This document shows positions 21,360-32,125 of a stretch of DNA of 64,000 nt, in pieces. Source of the DNA: Cordilura impudica (lineage: Eukaryota; Arthropoda; Insecta; Diptera; Scathophagidae). The translations under genes and the position numbers were made by a program. Below the pieces are notes generated by a model. That model saw only the letters and a program-made list of their open reading frames with translations. It did no database searches and was not told where the DNA came from. The stretch spans positions 200,073,026-200,137,025 of the forward strand of contig OY821521.1 of assembly GCA_963682025.1 (NCBI GenBank). The letters run 5' to 3'. Within the stretch, counting starts at the first letter, position 1; each line of letters begins with the position of its first letter.

Positions 21360-21529
21360 TATTTTTTCATGACCAATATTGCAGCACGTTTTGTCGAATC
21401 TTCATACCATATTTGGGTGTTCAGTTTCTTATATGGTTCGCTTATGATAGCTATATCTATACCGCTTTCAATTATTTTGTGCAGCAGTAGATCTTGTGCT
21501 TCTCTTCCGTGACCCGAGGTTAATTTAAA

Positions 21530-21800
21530 TTATGTCTGTCTATCTGTCTGTCTGTCGTGGTTCAACCCCATTCACCCTTATCCAATTGATCTGAAACTTG
21601 GCTGATAGTCTTGTTGTGACTACAGATTCATTTTGGGTTAGTCACGCACAGTCACGCATAGTCACGCACAGTCACGTAGAGATTAAAACCTCACTTCCCC
21701 TCATCCGATCGATCTGAAACTTTGTCAATAGACTTGTTGTGGCCAAAAAGCTTAATTTTAAAATAGTCACGCACAGCCACGAAGAGATTAAAAACGCATA
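21530..21800 (+). repeat. TCACGCA-type repeat (Rep-D), two units
   Basis: A CTGTCTGTCTGTC head precedes two ~125-bp units. Each has a CATCCGATCGATCTGAAACT-type block and then clustered AGTCACGCA/AGTCACGCATAGTCAC heptamer-like repeats. A four-unit copy occurs at 34325-34815. It is non-coding and I could not assign a transposon class. Confidence 0.7.
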
Positions 21801-23757
21801 TGCAAAAGGAAAGAAAGAGTTTTAATAAAAACTTTGTTTTTATGGGTTAGGTAATTTAATTTTTTACTAAAATTTAACATTTTAGTTACATATTATCAAT
21901 ATTATTTTGAATATTTGCTTAACTTGATTAAACAAAGCCGATTAAAATATGTTTAAAAGTTATTAAATTGAACTTTTTTTCCTGTAATACATATTTTCAT
22001 TTTACAAAAATTTACTTTTTACTTGACCAACAGAAAATCAAAATATTAATATTTCCTTGTGTTTTTTTGTGTGTGTGTGTCATCCCTTCCTCTTGTTTTA
22101 TGCCTTTCCTGTCATAATGTCAAAAAATGAAACATGTCACTTTATCATACACATAGAAATACATGCAAATGTATGTAAAAAATTTACATATACATATGTA
22201 ACATACACCCAACGAAATACCTGGCCTTTTCGACATAGTTAATATATCAGACTATTTTTATGTATAAGCCATATAACTTTGTCACATGGTTCGTAACAAG
22301 TAGAGAGATCTATGGATTTCGGATGGCGAACTAGTGGAGATTTGAAATGAATTTAGGAGAGAAAACCCTTTAAAATTTACTAGTTTATATGGCGCTTTTG
22401 TATTCTTACCAGCTCTTCTGCAAGATGTATGAAAAGTCAATCATATTTGAGCTTGTTTTCTGCAACATTCATAGACTATTACTTGTTTAGAGAGATCTTA
22501 AAACATGTTGTGCAGAGATATTTACGTCTAGCAACAAAAATGTTTACAAACATTGTTGAACTAAATAATCTGACGTTGGACAAATTTAATTAGATTAACA
22601 AAGATTATATTTAATTTTTTTTTGGCCTTTAACACTATTTTATTTCCCTTATTTTAAAAAATTCTCAATAAAAATATATTATAATTCTGGCTCGAGATCA
22701 ATATGGTTTTGCAATAACTAAGCCAAAAAAAGATCCATTTTGAGAAACATTATGAAGGGTACAAATATATTTCTTACAGCTGAATAAAACTTCTTTTAGT
22801 TGTTACAACATCCGAACAAACGAATACCTTACCTTCTACACATTTTTTATGTTGTTGATGTTGCCGATACCTTTTGCCACAATATTTCCTTTTCTCTTTC
22901 TACTTATTTGTACGTTGGCTGGTTATAGTAGTATTAGTGCATGGGAAATGTGTCTATAACATTTAGTTTTCAATATGTCTGTGCATGTTCGAAAACAAAC
23001 ACGACAACGATATCAGGTCGATATTGGTGAGGTGCACAGGGTGTTGCATGTTTGCCGAGTTAGCATAAAACGTCAACTATTTATAACAACAAAAAGTTTT
23101 TTTCAGACATATTTACGATTATATTACCTTAGCTTTATGGTATAGGCAAATACTTTGTTTTTGCATACACACATACAGACATCTTCGTATAAACATACGT
23201 GTACATGACATGTTATTTTTTGTGTGTGCCGGTAGGTATTCTTGAGATTTGACCATTTTGACAAATAGATTTTTTTAATGAAATTTTTCTATTCAGTTCT
23301 TAAACCAACATCATTTGACTTTTGAATTTATTAAAAATGACAGACTTATGTAAATTGCTTGTTATGGTGGACTTTGGTTGGCATGTTGAAATTTCATATG
23401 ACCAGCACATTGGAAATTCAATAGAAATCCATATAAAACAATAAGTGTGTGCTTGTTTAAAATGTTATTGATATTTTAAAAACAGGTAAATATTAAAGAT
23501 GTATAGTTTAACATGACCGGGATGACTAACAACACATACTTAACAGGTCATGCCGTGGTTCTACTCTTCTAACTCTTCTCCGTCTAAGCAAATTTAATTT
23601 TTCTTACAAAAGCACATTTTGTCTTTATTATCTGCGAAAAAAAAAAATATTTTCAGAAAGTAGTTTTCGAAGTTTTCTCATAACTTTATATCAAATCGAC
23701 CGATTCGTTTCTTTTTCAAAAGCAAAAGCAAAAGTTTTTAGTAAAAAACTATAAATC
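21801..23757. other. Mostly unassigned AT-rich stretch
   Basis: Contains one Rep-B piece (22405-22570). A GTGTGTGTGTGTCATC run lies near 22068, and ATACACACATACAGACAT near 23164. No supported gene. Confidence 0.45.
22405..22570 (-). repeat. Rep-B copy, minus
   Basis: Blocks AGCTCTTCTGCAAGATGTAT, GAAAAGTCAATC, TTCTGCAACATTCATAGAC, AGAGAGATCTTAAAACATG and AAACATTGTTGAACTAAATA in order. Confidence 0.65.
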
Positions 23758-23760
23758 TTA

Positions 23761-24158
23761 TGCCGTTTTCTTTTCTGACAAAAAATGTCGCCCTTTTTTT
23801 TGCCCTTTTTTTGAAAAGTGTATTCTTTTATATATTCTGAATTAAAAGCAACCTTATATTATACATCAAACGAAAGGTCTCAAAGTCGAGCCCTCACAAA
23901 CCACTAAAACTTCCAGCCACTGACTTCTTTCAGGTCATAGTGTGAGAATATTTCCCCATTGTTCCCTTTTTTTGAATATATTCACCCTATGACTTCCAAG
24001 AGGATAATAATCAAAATTTATTTATGAACAGAGCACTTTGAGATCTTTCGATTGATATATAATATAAGGTTGCTCTTAATTCAGAATATATAAAAAAATA
24101 CACTTTTCAAAAAAAGGGCAAAAAAGGGCGACATTTTTTGTCAGAAAAGAAAACGGCA
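23761..24158. mobile_element. 398-bp fold-back MITE with TTA duplications
   Basis: Two inverted arms of about 125 bp (23761-23885 and 24034-24158) differ by only a few substitutions and a 2-base run-length change. Each arm begins TGCCGTTTTCTTTTCTGACA and runs inward through AAAATGTCGCCC, TTTGAAAAGTGTATT, TATATATTCTGAATTAA and GCAACCTTATATTATA. The central ~148 bp are unique. The immediate flanks are TTA on both sides (23758-23760, 24159-24161). Three-base TTA/TAA duplications are typical of PIF/Harbinger MITEs, but TA-duplicating classes cannot be excluded. Confidence 0.88.
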
Positions 24159-24239
24159 TTAGTCATTGTGGGCCTGAACATTAATTGAAAGGGAATATTT
24201 ATAGATGGACCAATAATACCAAATGTTGTTTATCGCAAA

Positions 24240-24510
24240 TAAAAAAGCCAGATTGTGTTACTCAACAGTGTTTGTATACATTTTAGCTTATAAACATATG
24301 TATAATATAAAACGTTTTGCAACATGACTGATGTTTGAAGATATATGTTTCTAGATCTCGATAAATAATAAAATGCTAAACAACGTAATAAATGTTGAAA
24401 AAAAATTTCTGATTTTTTTTTTTGAGTTTTCATTTTTTGGAGTTTGAACGAAGTGAATGCGAATCAAGCTAATAAATGTTGCAGAACATTTTTTTAAACA
24501 TTTCTCAGTC
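24240..24510 (+). repeat. Rep-B copy
   Basis: Starts AAGCCAGATTGTGTTACTCA, then AACAGTGTTTGTATACA and GCTTATAAACATATGTATAA. It runs through TGCAACATGACTGATGTTTG to AATGTTGCAGAACATTTTT. It carries the longest uninterrupted 5' half of the family in the window. Confidence 0.7.
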
Positions 24511-25084
24511 TTCGCAATATACAACTCAGCACTTAACCCCACTGAACATATGAATCCTACTTGCGACAACATGTTTGCAACTCTGGATTCTCCATGTAGA
24601 AAAAAAACTTATCGGAACTTACAACGCAATATTAAGATATGACTTCAAATTAAGAAAACATGATCATATTTCAGCATATTCCAAAAACCTTGGAATAAAT
24701 CTCTTTCAGGAGTTTGAACAAAGTTAAAAGGATTTGGTTCTACTCTTCCAAGTCTGCGACTCTTGTCCTACAAGCACCATGGCTTCTCTAAATGTAAATT
24801 TTTTACAAAAAACTAATATTTTTCAAAGGCAGCTGTCAAGGTTTTACTCATAACTCTATATAAAGTACATAGATTCGGTTCAGTAGTATTACAAAACTGC
24901 TACTCATAACAGCAAACATTTGTAGCAGAAACTATAGAATTCCATCATATATTATGGGCGTGGTCATGAATTCTATGGTAATATGAACAGACAGACAAAT
25001 AATATCGGATCTATTAAAATTAAGTTGATAAACTTATAAAAAAAACGTGCAAATATAGAAAGAGGTTTTCTTTCTCTCAAATTA

Positions 25085-25126
25085 AAAAAAAAAGCCAAAT
25101 TGCGTTGCTCAACACTGCATGTAGAC
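25085..25126 (+). repeat. Rep-B left part, split by hAT element
   Basis: AAAAGCCAAATTGCGTTGCT and CAACACTGC match the Rep-B start. The hAT element at 25127-26704 follows immediately, with its duplicated target ATGTAGAC. Rep-B-like sequence (ATTAACATATATCTG) appears to resume at 26713. Confidence 0.55.
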
Positions 25127-26704
25127 TAGGGTGACCCTTCGTTATATAGAGGGGAAAAAAAGTGTTCAAACTGTCGGTCTCACCCCCTGGAAATATGCGA
25201 ATAGCAAAAAAACTGAGAAATACAAAGTTTTGGGCCAATCAAAAAACGTTTAGTCGTGGCGCAAAGCGATTGAAAATTTCAAGTGTGTTTATATGGGGAA
25301 AATATGACTTTTTTTCAGATTTTACGAAAATTTCGTTCTATAGTTTAATATTTTCGACAAGCTGTTATATAATTTAGGATCAGTATTAAATCATCCTTTC
25401 AAAAGGCTATAAAACTTCAAAATTGAATAAAACCTCGCCAAGAAATAGCAAATGCCCCAGACCACTTTTGTGCCAAAAAAAAACTAGGTCATGAAATTTG
25501 ATGGCATTTGTTTCAACTTTGAGAAATTGATTAAAGCCATCATTCTTTTTTGGTCTCTATACTTATAAGTACTCAGATATGAAGTATTGTTATATTACAA
25601 CGTTGTTAACCTATTGCGCATTGAGACCGAAAATTGGAAATTTTTTTGATAAAATTTTTAAATTTTTAAAAACATGAATCTATTACTTTAAGGTTTTATT
25701 AAATACATGTTGCAAATTAGCTATGTGAATTTTTAAGTAAATCCCTCTGCCAGAATTTTTTTGACAAGGATTTTCTTTTTGCGGATTTCGAGAAAAATTG
25801 GATTTTTGTGAAATATTCTATAAATGTACTCTTTCTAAATACTTTGTATCAAAAATTCATCACTTTTCTACTTTTGAATGTTATATTTTATCTTAATAGC
25901 CTAGGGTTTCGGAAAAAAATAATATGACTCCATTAACCCTTTTGGAATTGGGGTCACATATGACCCCAAGCTAATAAAAGACAATTTATTCAAAAAATTC
26001 AAATATTTTGTAAGTGCTGTCCAATTTTTAGATGCGACGCTTAAAATATAATAACCAAATGTGTAGAAGTTTCGTTCCAAAAATGTTGGATAAATCCGAT
26101 AATGTTAACCCATTATTTGCCAAGGCCAGTTTTGGATTTTAAGATATTTTTAAATAAAAATTACCGAAAACGAGTTTTTCTATTAAGCTCGATGAAACTA
26201 CTATTTAGAATTTAAGAAAAATAATTCGGTTAGTCTTTTTTTATTTAACCCTTCAGTGCTCCTGAGATCAAAATTATCCATTGTGATATATCTCTGGTGC
26301 AATTGTCTGCTTATTGCTCGCGAATATAAATTAAAACAACTTTTAACCAATTTTGTTAAAAATATCTAATAAAACCCACAAATACGAAAATTTCAAAATT
26401 ATTATAAAATGTTTATTTGTTTGAATTACATTTACTAAATTTTGGTAAATGGTATTTTTATTTGCAGATTCTAAATTATTATATAATTAATTTTTCTAAT
26501 TAATTTTCTAATTTTCATAAAATCTGAAAAATAAATTATATTTTCCCCATATAAACACACTTCAAATTTTCAATCGCTTTGCGCCACGACTAAACGTTTT
26601 TTGCTTGGCCCAAAACTTTGTATTTCTCAGTTTTTTTTCTATTCGCATATTTCTAGGGGTTGAGACCTACAGTTTGAACACTTTTTTTATTAAGGGCCAC
26701 CCTA
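25127..26704. mobile_element. Non-autonomous hAT element with ~200-bp TIRs
   Basis: The element is 1578 bp long and flanked by a perfect 8-bp duplication ATGTAGAC (25119-25126 and 26705-26712). The left arm (25127-25330) and right arm (26515-26704) are inverted copies, roughly 90 percent alike by eye. They begin TAGGGTGACCCTT and TAGGGTGGCCCTT. Shared internal landmarks are AAAAAGTGTTCAAACTGT, CTGAGAAATACAAAGTTTTG, AAACGTTTAGTCGTGGCGCA and TTTATATGGGGAAAATAT. An 8-bp duplication with TAGGG ends fits the hAT superfamily. The ~1.2 kb interior has no transposase I can recognise. It does include a GGGGTCA/TGACCCC hairpin near 25960. Confidence 0.92.
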
Positions 26705-26969
26705 ATGTAGACATTAACATATATCTGTCATTTTCTAGAATAACCGCGTATGTCATAAAATCAAAATGTTCAGGAGAGCCAAAAAGCATTATATTTGAAA
26801 TTATGGGCTCGATATAAAGTTTTTAGGACTTTTTATTTAACAGTCCTGTAGATATGGGCAATACATACTTTATAAAAATTTTTGAGTCAAAAATCTTAAG
26901 AGGAATAGATCCTAGAGAAGGACGAAAAAAAACAATATGTAAATTACACTTAAAGTGTGTGCAGATAAA

Positions 26970-27054
26970 ACAACTTATGTCGACAAATCTCGTTTTCTTT
27001 GAAAAAGAAAACTACCAGTGCAACTACACATTTAGACATAAGTTGTTGTTGCTG
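26970..27054. repeat. Small hairpin repeat, copy 1
   Basis: An ~85-bp sequence whose ends are inverted: ACAACTTATGTC at the left and GACATAAGTTGT at the right, followed by TGTTGCTG. Between them lies CGTTTTCTTTGAAAAAGAAA. A homologous copy with compensating differences in both arms lies at 27228-27310. Confidence 0.65.
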
Positions 27055-27227
27055 AAAATTTATTTTATTTTCGTCAACAGAAAGTTAACGGGACTTAGGG
27101 TGAGAATATAACAACGTATCAAGAATAATACTGACAACAAATAACAGAAATAAACACAACAGTTTTTATAAGTGGTTATAAACTGAAAAATAATCCAAAA
27201 TTATTTTGCATTTTTTTTTCATTAATA

Positions 27228-27310
27228 ACAACGTATGTCGCTATGTGTCGTTTTCTGAGAAAATAATTTATCAGCGATCAAACGTAGGTTGACATACGTC
27301 GTTAGTGCTG
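27228..27310. repeat. Small hairpin repeat, copy 2
   Basis: Same layout as copy 1: ACAACGTATGTC at the left, GACATACGTCGTTAGTGCTG at the right, and CGTTTTCTGAGAAAATAA in the middle. The T-to-G change in the left arm is matched by an A-to-C change in the right arm, so pairing is kept. Confidence 0.65.
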
Positions 27311-27485
27311 CAAATTAATTTAATAAAGAAACACTCAGAAATGGTCAATATTTAAAAAAAAAAAAATAAAACACATGTAAAGAGCGTTAAAAATTATTAT
27401 ATTTGGCATCGTTAACTCAAAACTGACAAAAATGGACATACCCGTTTATTCCAGAAAACCACAGATATAAGCATATGTATGCATA

Positions 27486-27870
27486 CTAGCAGATTCCAGC
27501 CCTCGAAATTCGAAGGCAAATTCTAGGAAATTTTATTTTTTCATTAAATAAAGACCCTAAAGGTATGCTAATCAATTATAGGCAATTCCCAAATCAACAC
27601 AAAAAAGGAAACTCATTTTTATTACAAACACATTAACAAATTTAATAAACACACATAGCATTGTATAATTTTATGTATATGTTATTAGCAACTTTAAATG
27701 CAATTTACTCAATAAAAAGGCAAAAATTTAAAAATCTGTAAATTTGCAAAACGGCTAAAAGAAATACCTTTCAAATAATATACCCTTGATCAAAATTGGA
27801 ATAAAACGGTAGAACAAAACATCGATCACAAGAAATCGCCTAGCCTATTAAGATTAACGTTGAATAACGT
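27486..27870 (-). mobile_element. Hel-2 Helitron, minus, 5' end damaged
   Basis: The 3' terminus (low coordinate) is A|CTAGCAGATTCCAGCC on the plus strand, i.e. CTAG|T in element orientation. A TTCGAA-containing hairpin (CTCGAAATTCGAAG) lies just inside. The body matches other copies to ACAAGAAATCGCCTAGCC. The TC end is diverged beyond ATTAAGATTAACG. Confidence 0.8.
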
Positions 27871-27920
27871 TGAATATTATCTTAACAAAAGCTACCGAAA
27901 CGCGCTAAAACTATAACTAA

Positions 27921-28692
27921 ACAAGTAAGAAAATTATAGTCGGTCTACACCGACTATACGATACCCTATACCATGCGTTTGGAAACTCTATATCTTAGGC
28001 CCAACTAATTGGACATAGAAAATAAGCAAAAACCAAATTTGAGTGGGATTTTTATTATTTTTTTTTTTGGCTGGAGATATGAAAAAGTTCATATCGGATG
28101 ATATATCTATATGGGGACTAGGTCCAAAAATGGACCGATCCTCATCATGTTTGGTAAAATCTCTTTTATTTTGCAAAAACATATACAAACAAAATTTGAG
28201 AAGAATCAGTGCAATATTTTTGTTTTTTAATAGATTTAAGTGAATATCGGGAAGCTGCTCTACATGGGGCCAAAGGGAGCATTTTTGGACTACTCATTAG
28301 TGGATGTAATGAACGCTTACAAACCCAATTTGAGTAAGATCTATATGACAATTTGGATCCTATGGCAATTTATGTCGATTTCATAAGGGTAATTTGTATT
28401 TGGACTAGGTCTGAACATGGACCGATTCTCACCAATTTCAATAGCTTTCATCCCATGGCCGATAAAAGCTCACATACCAAATTTTATCGAAACATATTCA
28501 TATTTGCGACCTGCAGTTTGATTACAAGGTTTACATGGACACACAGACGGACGGACGGACGGACGGACGGACATTGTTAAATCAACTCAAAAAGTGATTC
28601 TGATTCGATCGGTATAATTAAAGATGGGTCTGGTTCAAATATTTTTGGTTGTTACAAACAGCAGCACAAAGTCATTATACCCAAACCACAAA
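27921..28692 (+). repeat. Rep-A copy C, plus
   Basis: Starts ACAAGTAAGAAAATTATAGT with the palindrome (one mismatch, GTCTACAC), then ATACCCTATACCATGCG. It runs through the body to a (GGAC)n run near 28550 and GTTACAAACAGCAGCACAAA. It breaks off inside the terminal hairpin at AAACCACA, losing the second stem. Overlapping open frames are shadows. Confidence 0.8.
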
Positions 28693-28819
28693 TTTATATA
28701 CCTAACAAAAAATATATATATTCTTATAACTTTTTACTAGTTCTATAGGGGAGAGATCTGAACTCGTTCAATATTATTTTAGTTGTTTACTTAAATCTGT
28801 CTAACGTCTGCTTATTTTG

Positions 28820-29060
28820 TCGAAGGCTTTCCACTTCGCTCAAGTTCTGTTAAGTCCTCTTTTGCAATATATATGAAAGCTCCGTAATATATCAAATGTT
28901 TTTCTACAACATTTTTTTTTTTTTGTTTTTTATATATTTTATAATTATCAAGATCTTGAAATATCAGACAAGTTACTGACCGTTATCCTACACATGATTA
29001 TAAAAGAAATAAATGAAAAAAACACTGTAGAACAACACAATCCGGGTTTTTTTTCTGAAT
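28820..29060 (-). repeat. Rep-B copy, minus
   Basis: Blocks TTTCCACTTCGCTCAAGTTC, TGTTAAGTCCTCTTTTGCAA, TTCTACAACATTTTTTT, TATCAAGATCTTGAAATATC and GTAGAACAACACAATCCGG in order. Near full length, with the central ATAAACATATG block lost. Confidence 0.65.
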
Positions 29061-29640
29061 CCCGTGACTGTAAGAAATAAAATTGAGCAAAGCAAAACCT
29101 CTTTCTATATTTATACTTCTTTTTTTGTTTTTTGTTGCCAAACAGAAATGGGAAAATGAATGATATACATATTAACAACATGTTTTAGGATCGCTATAAA
29201 AAAGGAAAAACATAAAATAGTCAATGAATGGTGCATCAAACAAACTGAAGCATGGCCATGCATTTAAGGGTTAAGAAATTCGAAAATTAACATTTTTCAG
29301 TCGGTTTCTTAAAAAATGGCACTATGTAAGAAATAAAGTTAACCTATTTTTAAATGTTTACTTTATACGTATGATTGTTGCAAACTAAGTTTCATATTAC
29401 TCATTCGCCTAAATTAAACTATTATTTTAACATTTTAGTACAACAACTAAGAAACTTTGAACAAATTCTTAAAAATCTGAAAAAAGGGTTAGCAAGAACT
29501 TCATTATTTAAATTATATAATTAAAATCCCTTACACCACCTGAATTTCTGGGCATGAATTGGTTATTGGTTATTTACATGTTAAAAGGATAAACAAACTA
29601 TTTTTACATATTTAACCCTACTTTTAGAATATTTGATACA
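29061..29640. other. AT-rich stretch, nothing recognised
   Basis: No repeat or gene identified. The minus frame at 28948-29181 is aromatic-rich and spans the edge of a Rep-B copy, so it is probably chance. Confidence 0.45.
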
Positions 29641-30561
29641 TTCTTAAACAAAAATATGTATTAAAAATATGTTTTAAACTATTTTTTTCTTAAAATGGTA
29701 CATTTTTTAAAGAATTATCTGTCCTTAAAAAATTATATTTCCTTTGAACATACCATTTTTAAAAGAGTATCTTTTTCAAAAAAGCTACGTTATTTAAAAA
29801 AGTACCTTATATTAAAAAAGTTTCTTCTATTAAGGAAGTACAATTTCTTAAACATCAGTACTTTTTCTTAAAAAGCTACCTTTTCATGTAAAAAAAGTGA
29901 CTTAAAAAGTACCTTTTCTCCAAAAAAATAAATTTTCTGAAGGGTACATTATTTTAAAATAGAAAATTTTCTTAAAGCAGTACGTTTTATAGAAAAGTAC
30001 ATTATCTTGAAAATTAGCTTTTCCTAAAATGGTACTTACTCCTTCCTGAAGAGTATATTATTTTTAAAAAGATAGCTTTTCCTAAAAATTACGTTTTCTT
30101 AAAAAGTTTCGTTTCTTAAAGCACCCTATTTCAAAGAAGTACTTATACCTAAAAAAATTCCTTTTCTTAAAAAAGTAGATTTTCCAAAAAGAAAACATTT
30201 GAAGGAATAGTACCTTGTCATAAATTGGTACCTTTTCTTAAAAAACTATATTTTCTTAAAAAAAGAACCATTGCTTAAAAAGGTATATTTTCTTACAGAA
30301 TTAACTTTTTTAACATAAAAAGTTCTTTTTCTCCAAAAAAGAACTTTTTCTTAAAGAAATTATTTTCCATAAAAAGTACCTTTTCTTTAAACAGTACATT
30401 TTCATAAAAAGAACGCACCTTTCCTTACAAAATCACATTTTTCTAAAAAAATACCTTTTCCTAAAAAAACCTTTTCCCAAAAAAAGTACCTTTTCTTTAA
30501 AAAGTAATTTTTCTTAAAGAATTTACTATTCATAAAAAGTAACTTTTCTTAAAAAAAAACA
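29641..30561. repeat. Degenerate ~20-bp minisatellite, left part
   Basis: Dozens of variable units built on CTTAAAAAAGTACCTTTT. Units mix AAAGTACCTTTTC, AAAAGTACATTTTC and TTTTCTTAAAAA, so period and phase drift. The unit is nearly self-complementary around GTAC. The array continues at 31970-32125 after an inserted Helitron. Confidence 0.8.
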
Positions 30562-31952
30562 TCTTATATAAAACAATGGAGTTTTGTATGTTTATACGTT
30601 TGTTTGTTTGTGGTTTATGGGAAGCTACACTACCGATCGTCTTGAAATTTTTACAGTATGTGACAAGGCAAAATAAAATATAGTTTTTTTCAAGCGGGCG
30701 TAGAACCTCTCATATAAATTGAATTTTTAACAAATAATATCTGGAATACTACGACAGCAAGAGTTCTGAAACTATGTGACATGTACGTACATATTAAACC
30801 AATTTGAAGAGTCGCCAAAAAATAGGAGGGATCGAACCAATGGGCTTGGCACCCACCATGCAAAGTAAATATTTAATGTCATATAACTAGAGTACTATAA
30901 CAGCAAAAACCTTGGGACTTTGTATGAGTTCATAAGTTAATAGTGTAAGTAGTTGCCCAAAAAATGGGCGGGATCGGACCAATGGGCATGGCACCTCCTA
31001 TACAAAACAATATGAAGTACTATGAAAATGACAGTCTTTAAACTTTTGACAAGTACATTAATTACCAATGTGAGTAGTCGTGTAAGATATGGGCGGAATT
31101 GCCAAAATCAAAAATCGCCAAAACCGAAAATCGCCAAGGACAAAAAACGGCAAAAACAAAAATAGCCAGAACTGAAAATCTCAAATAAAAAAAGTCGCAA
31201 AAAACAAAAACCGCCAAAACCAAAAATCGCGAATAACAAAAATCACAAAAAAAAAACTTTAAGGCCAAAAATCTCCAAAACCAAAAATCGCCGAAGCCAA
31301 AATCTCCAAAACCCGAAAATCGCGAATAACAAAAATCGCCAAAATCAGATATCGCCTAAATCAAAAAATACCAAAACCTTAAATCGCGAATAACAAAAAT
31401 TACAAAAAACAAAAAACGCCAAATAACTTGAATCTAAAATCGCAAAAGTCAAAAAACTGCAAAATCTAAAATCGCCAAAGTCAAAAATCGCCAAAAATAA
31501 TCTAAATCGAAAAAATAAAAATCGACAAAATCAAAAATCCCCAAAAATATATATAATAAAATAAAACCGAAAATCGCTAATAACGAAAATCGCCAAAATC
31601 TAAAAGAACAGAAATCGCCAAAATCAAAAATCGCCTAAGTCAAAAATCTCAAAAATTAAAATTCGCCAAAATCTAAATCGCAAAAACCAAAAATCGACAA
31701 AATAAAATAAAATAAAATTCGCGAATAAAAATAACCGCCAAATTAAAAGTCGCAAAAAAAAAGAAGAAATCGAAAAAAAACATTAATCGCCAAAGTCAAA
31801 AACCGCCAAACTTAAAATTTGCCAAAATCAAAATCGCAAAAACAAAAAACGACAAAATCCAAAATCCTCAAAAATATATAAAATAGTTTTCTAAAAAATG
31901 TATTTTTATTTCGTTACGATGGGCGTAAAAAAGCGCATCGGGTTACAGTTAG
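30562..31952 (+). mobile_element. Helitron Hel-1, copy 2, with internal minisatellite
   Basis: The left border is A|TCTTATATAAAACAATGG followed by GTTTTGTATG and GTTTGTTTGTTTGTGG. The right end is AAGCGCATCGGGTTACAGTTAG|T, read as CTAG with one change. The unique part contains CCGATCGTCTTGAAATTTTT and two imperfect copies of a block with ACTACGACAGCAAGAGTTCT / ACTATAACAGCAAAAACCTT and GCCAAAAAATAGG. The right half (31095-31870) is a minisatellite. It is inserted in a second, unrelated minisatellite array. Confidence 0.82.
31095..31870. repeat. TCGCCAAAATCAAAAA minisatellite inside Hel-1 copy 2
   Basis: About 50 degenerate units of 12-16 bp such as AAAATCGCCAAAACC, AAAATCGCGAATAACA and AAATCGCCTAAGTC. 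The same unit type forms the array in Hel-1 copy 3 (62040-62650), so it belongs to the element. Open frames across it (31062-31268 minus) are repeat artefacts. Confidence 0.88.
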
Positions 31953-31969
31953 TTTTTATATAAGGATCG

Positions 31970-32125
31970 CTCCTTTTCTTAAAATAGTACTTTTTCCTAC
32001 AAAAAATACCTTTTCTAAAAAGGTACCTTTTTTAAAAAAGTACTTTTTCTTAACGAAGTACCTTTTCTTAAAAAAGTTTATTTTCTTAAAGAGTACCATT
32101 TCATAAAAAGATATTTTTCCTTATG
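31970..32125. repeat. Degenerate ~20-bp minisatellite, right part
   Basis: CTCCTTTTCTTAAAATAGTA, AAAAATACCTTTTC, AAAGTACTTTTTCTTAACGA: the same units as 29641-30561. The Helitron therefore split an existing array. Confidence 0.75.

Noticed and set aside
31095..31870. Possible CRISPR-like array of short repeats
   Set aside because: Unit length drifts, there are no unique spacers, and the same array type sits inside another Helitron copy in a eukaryotic context; it is a minisatellite.
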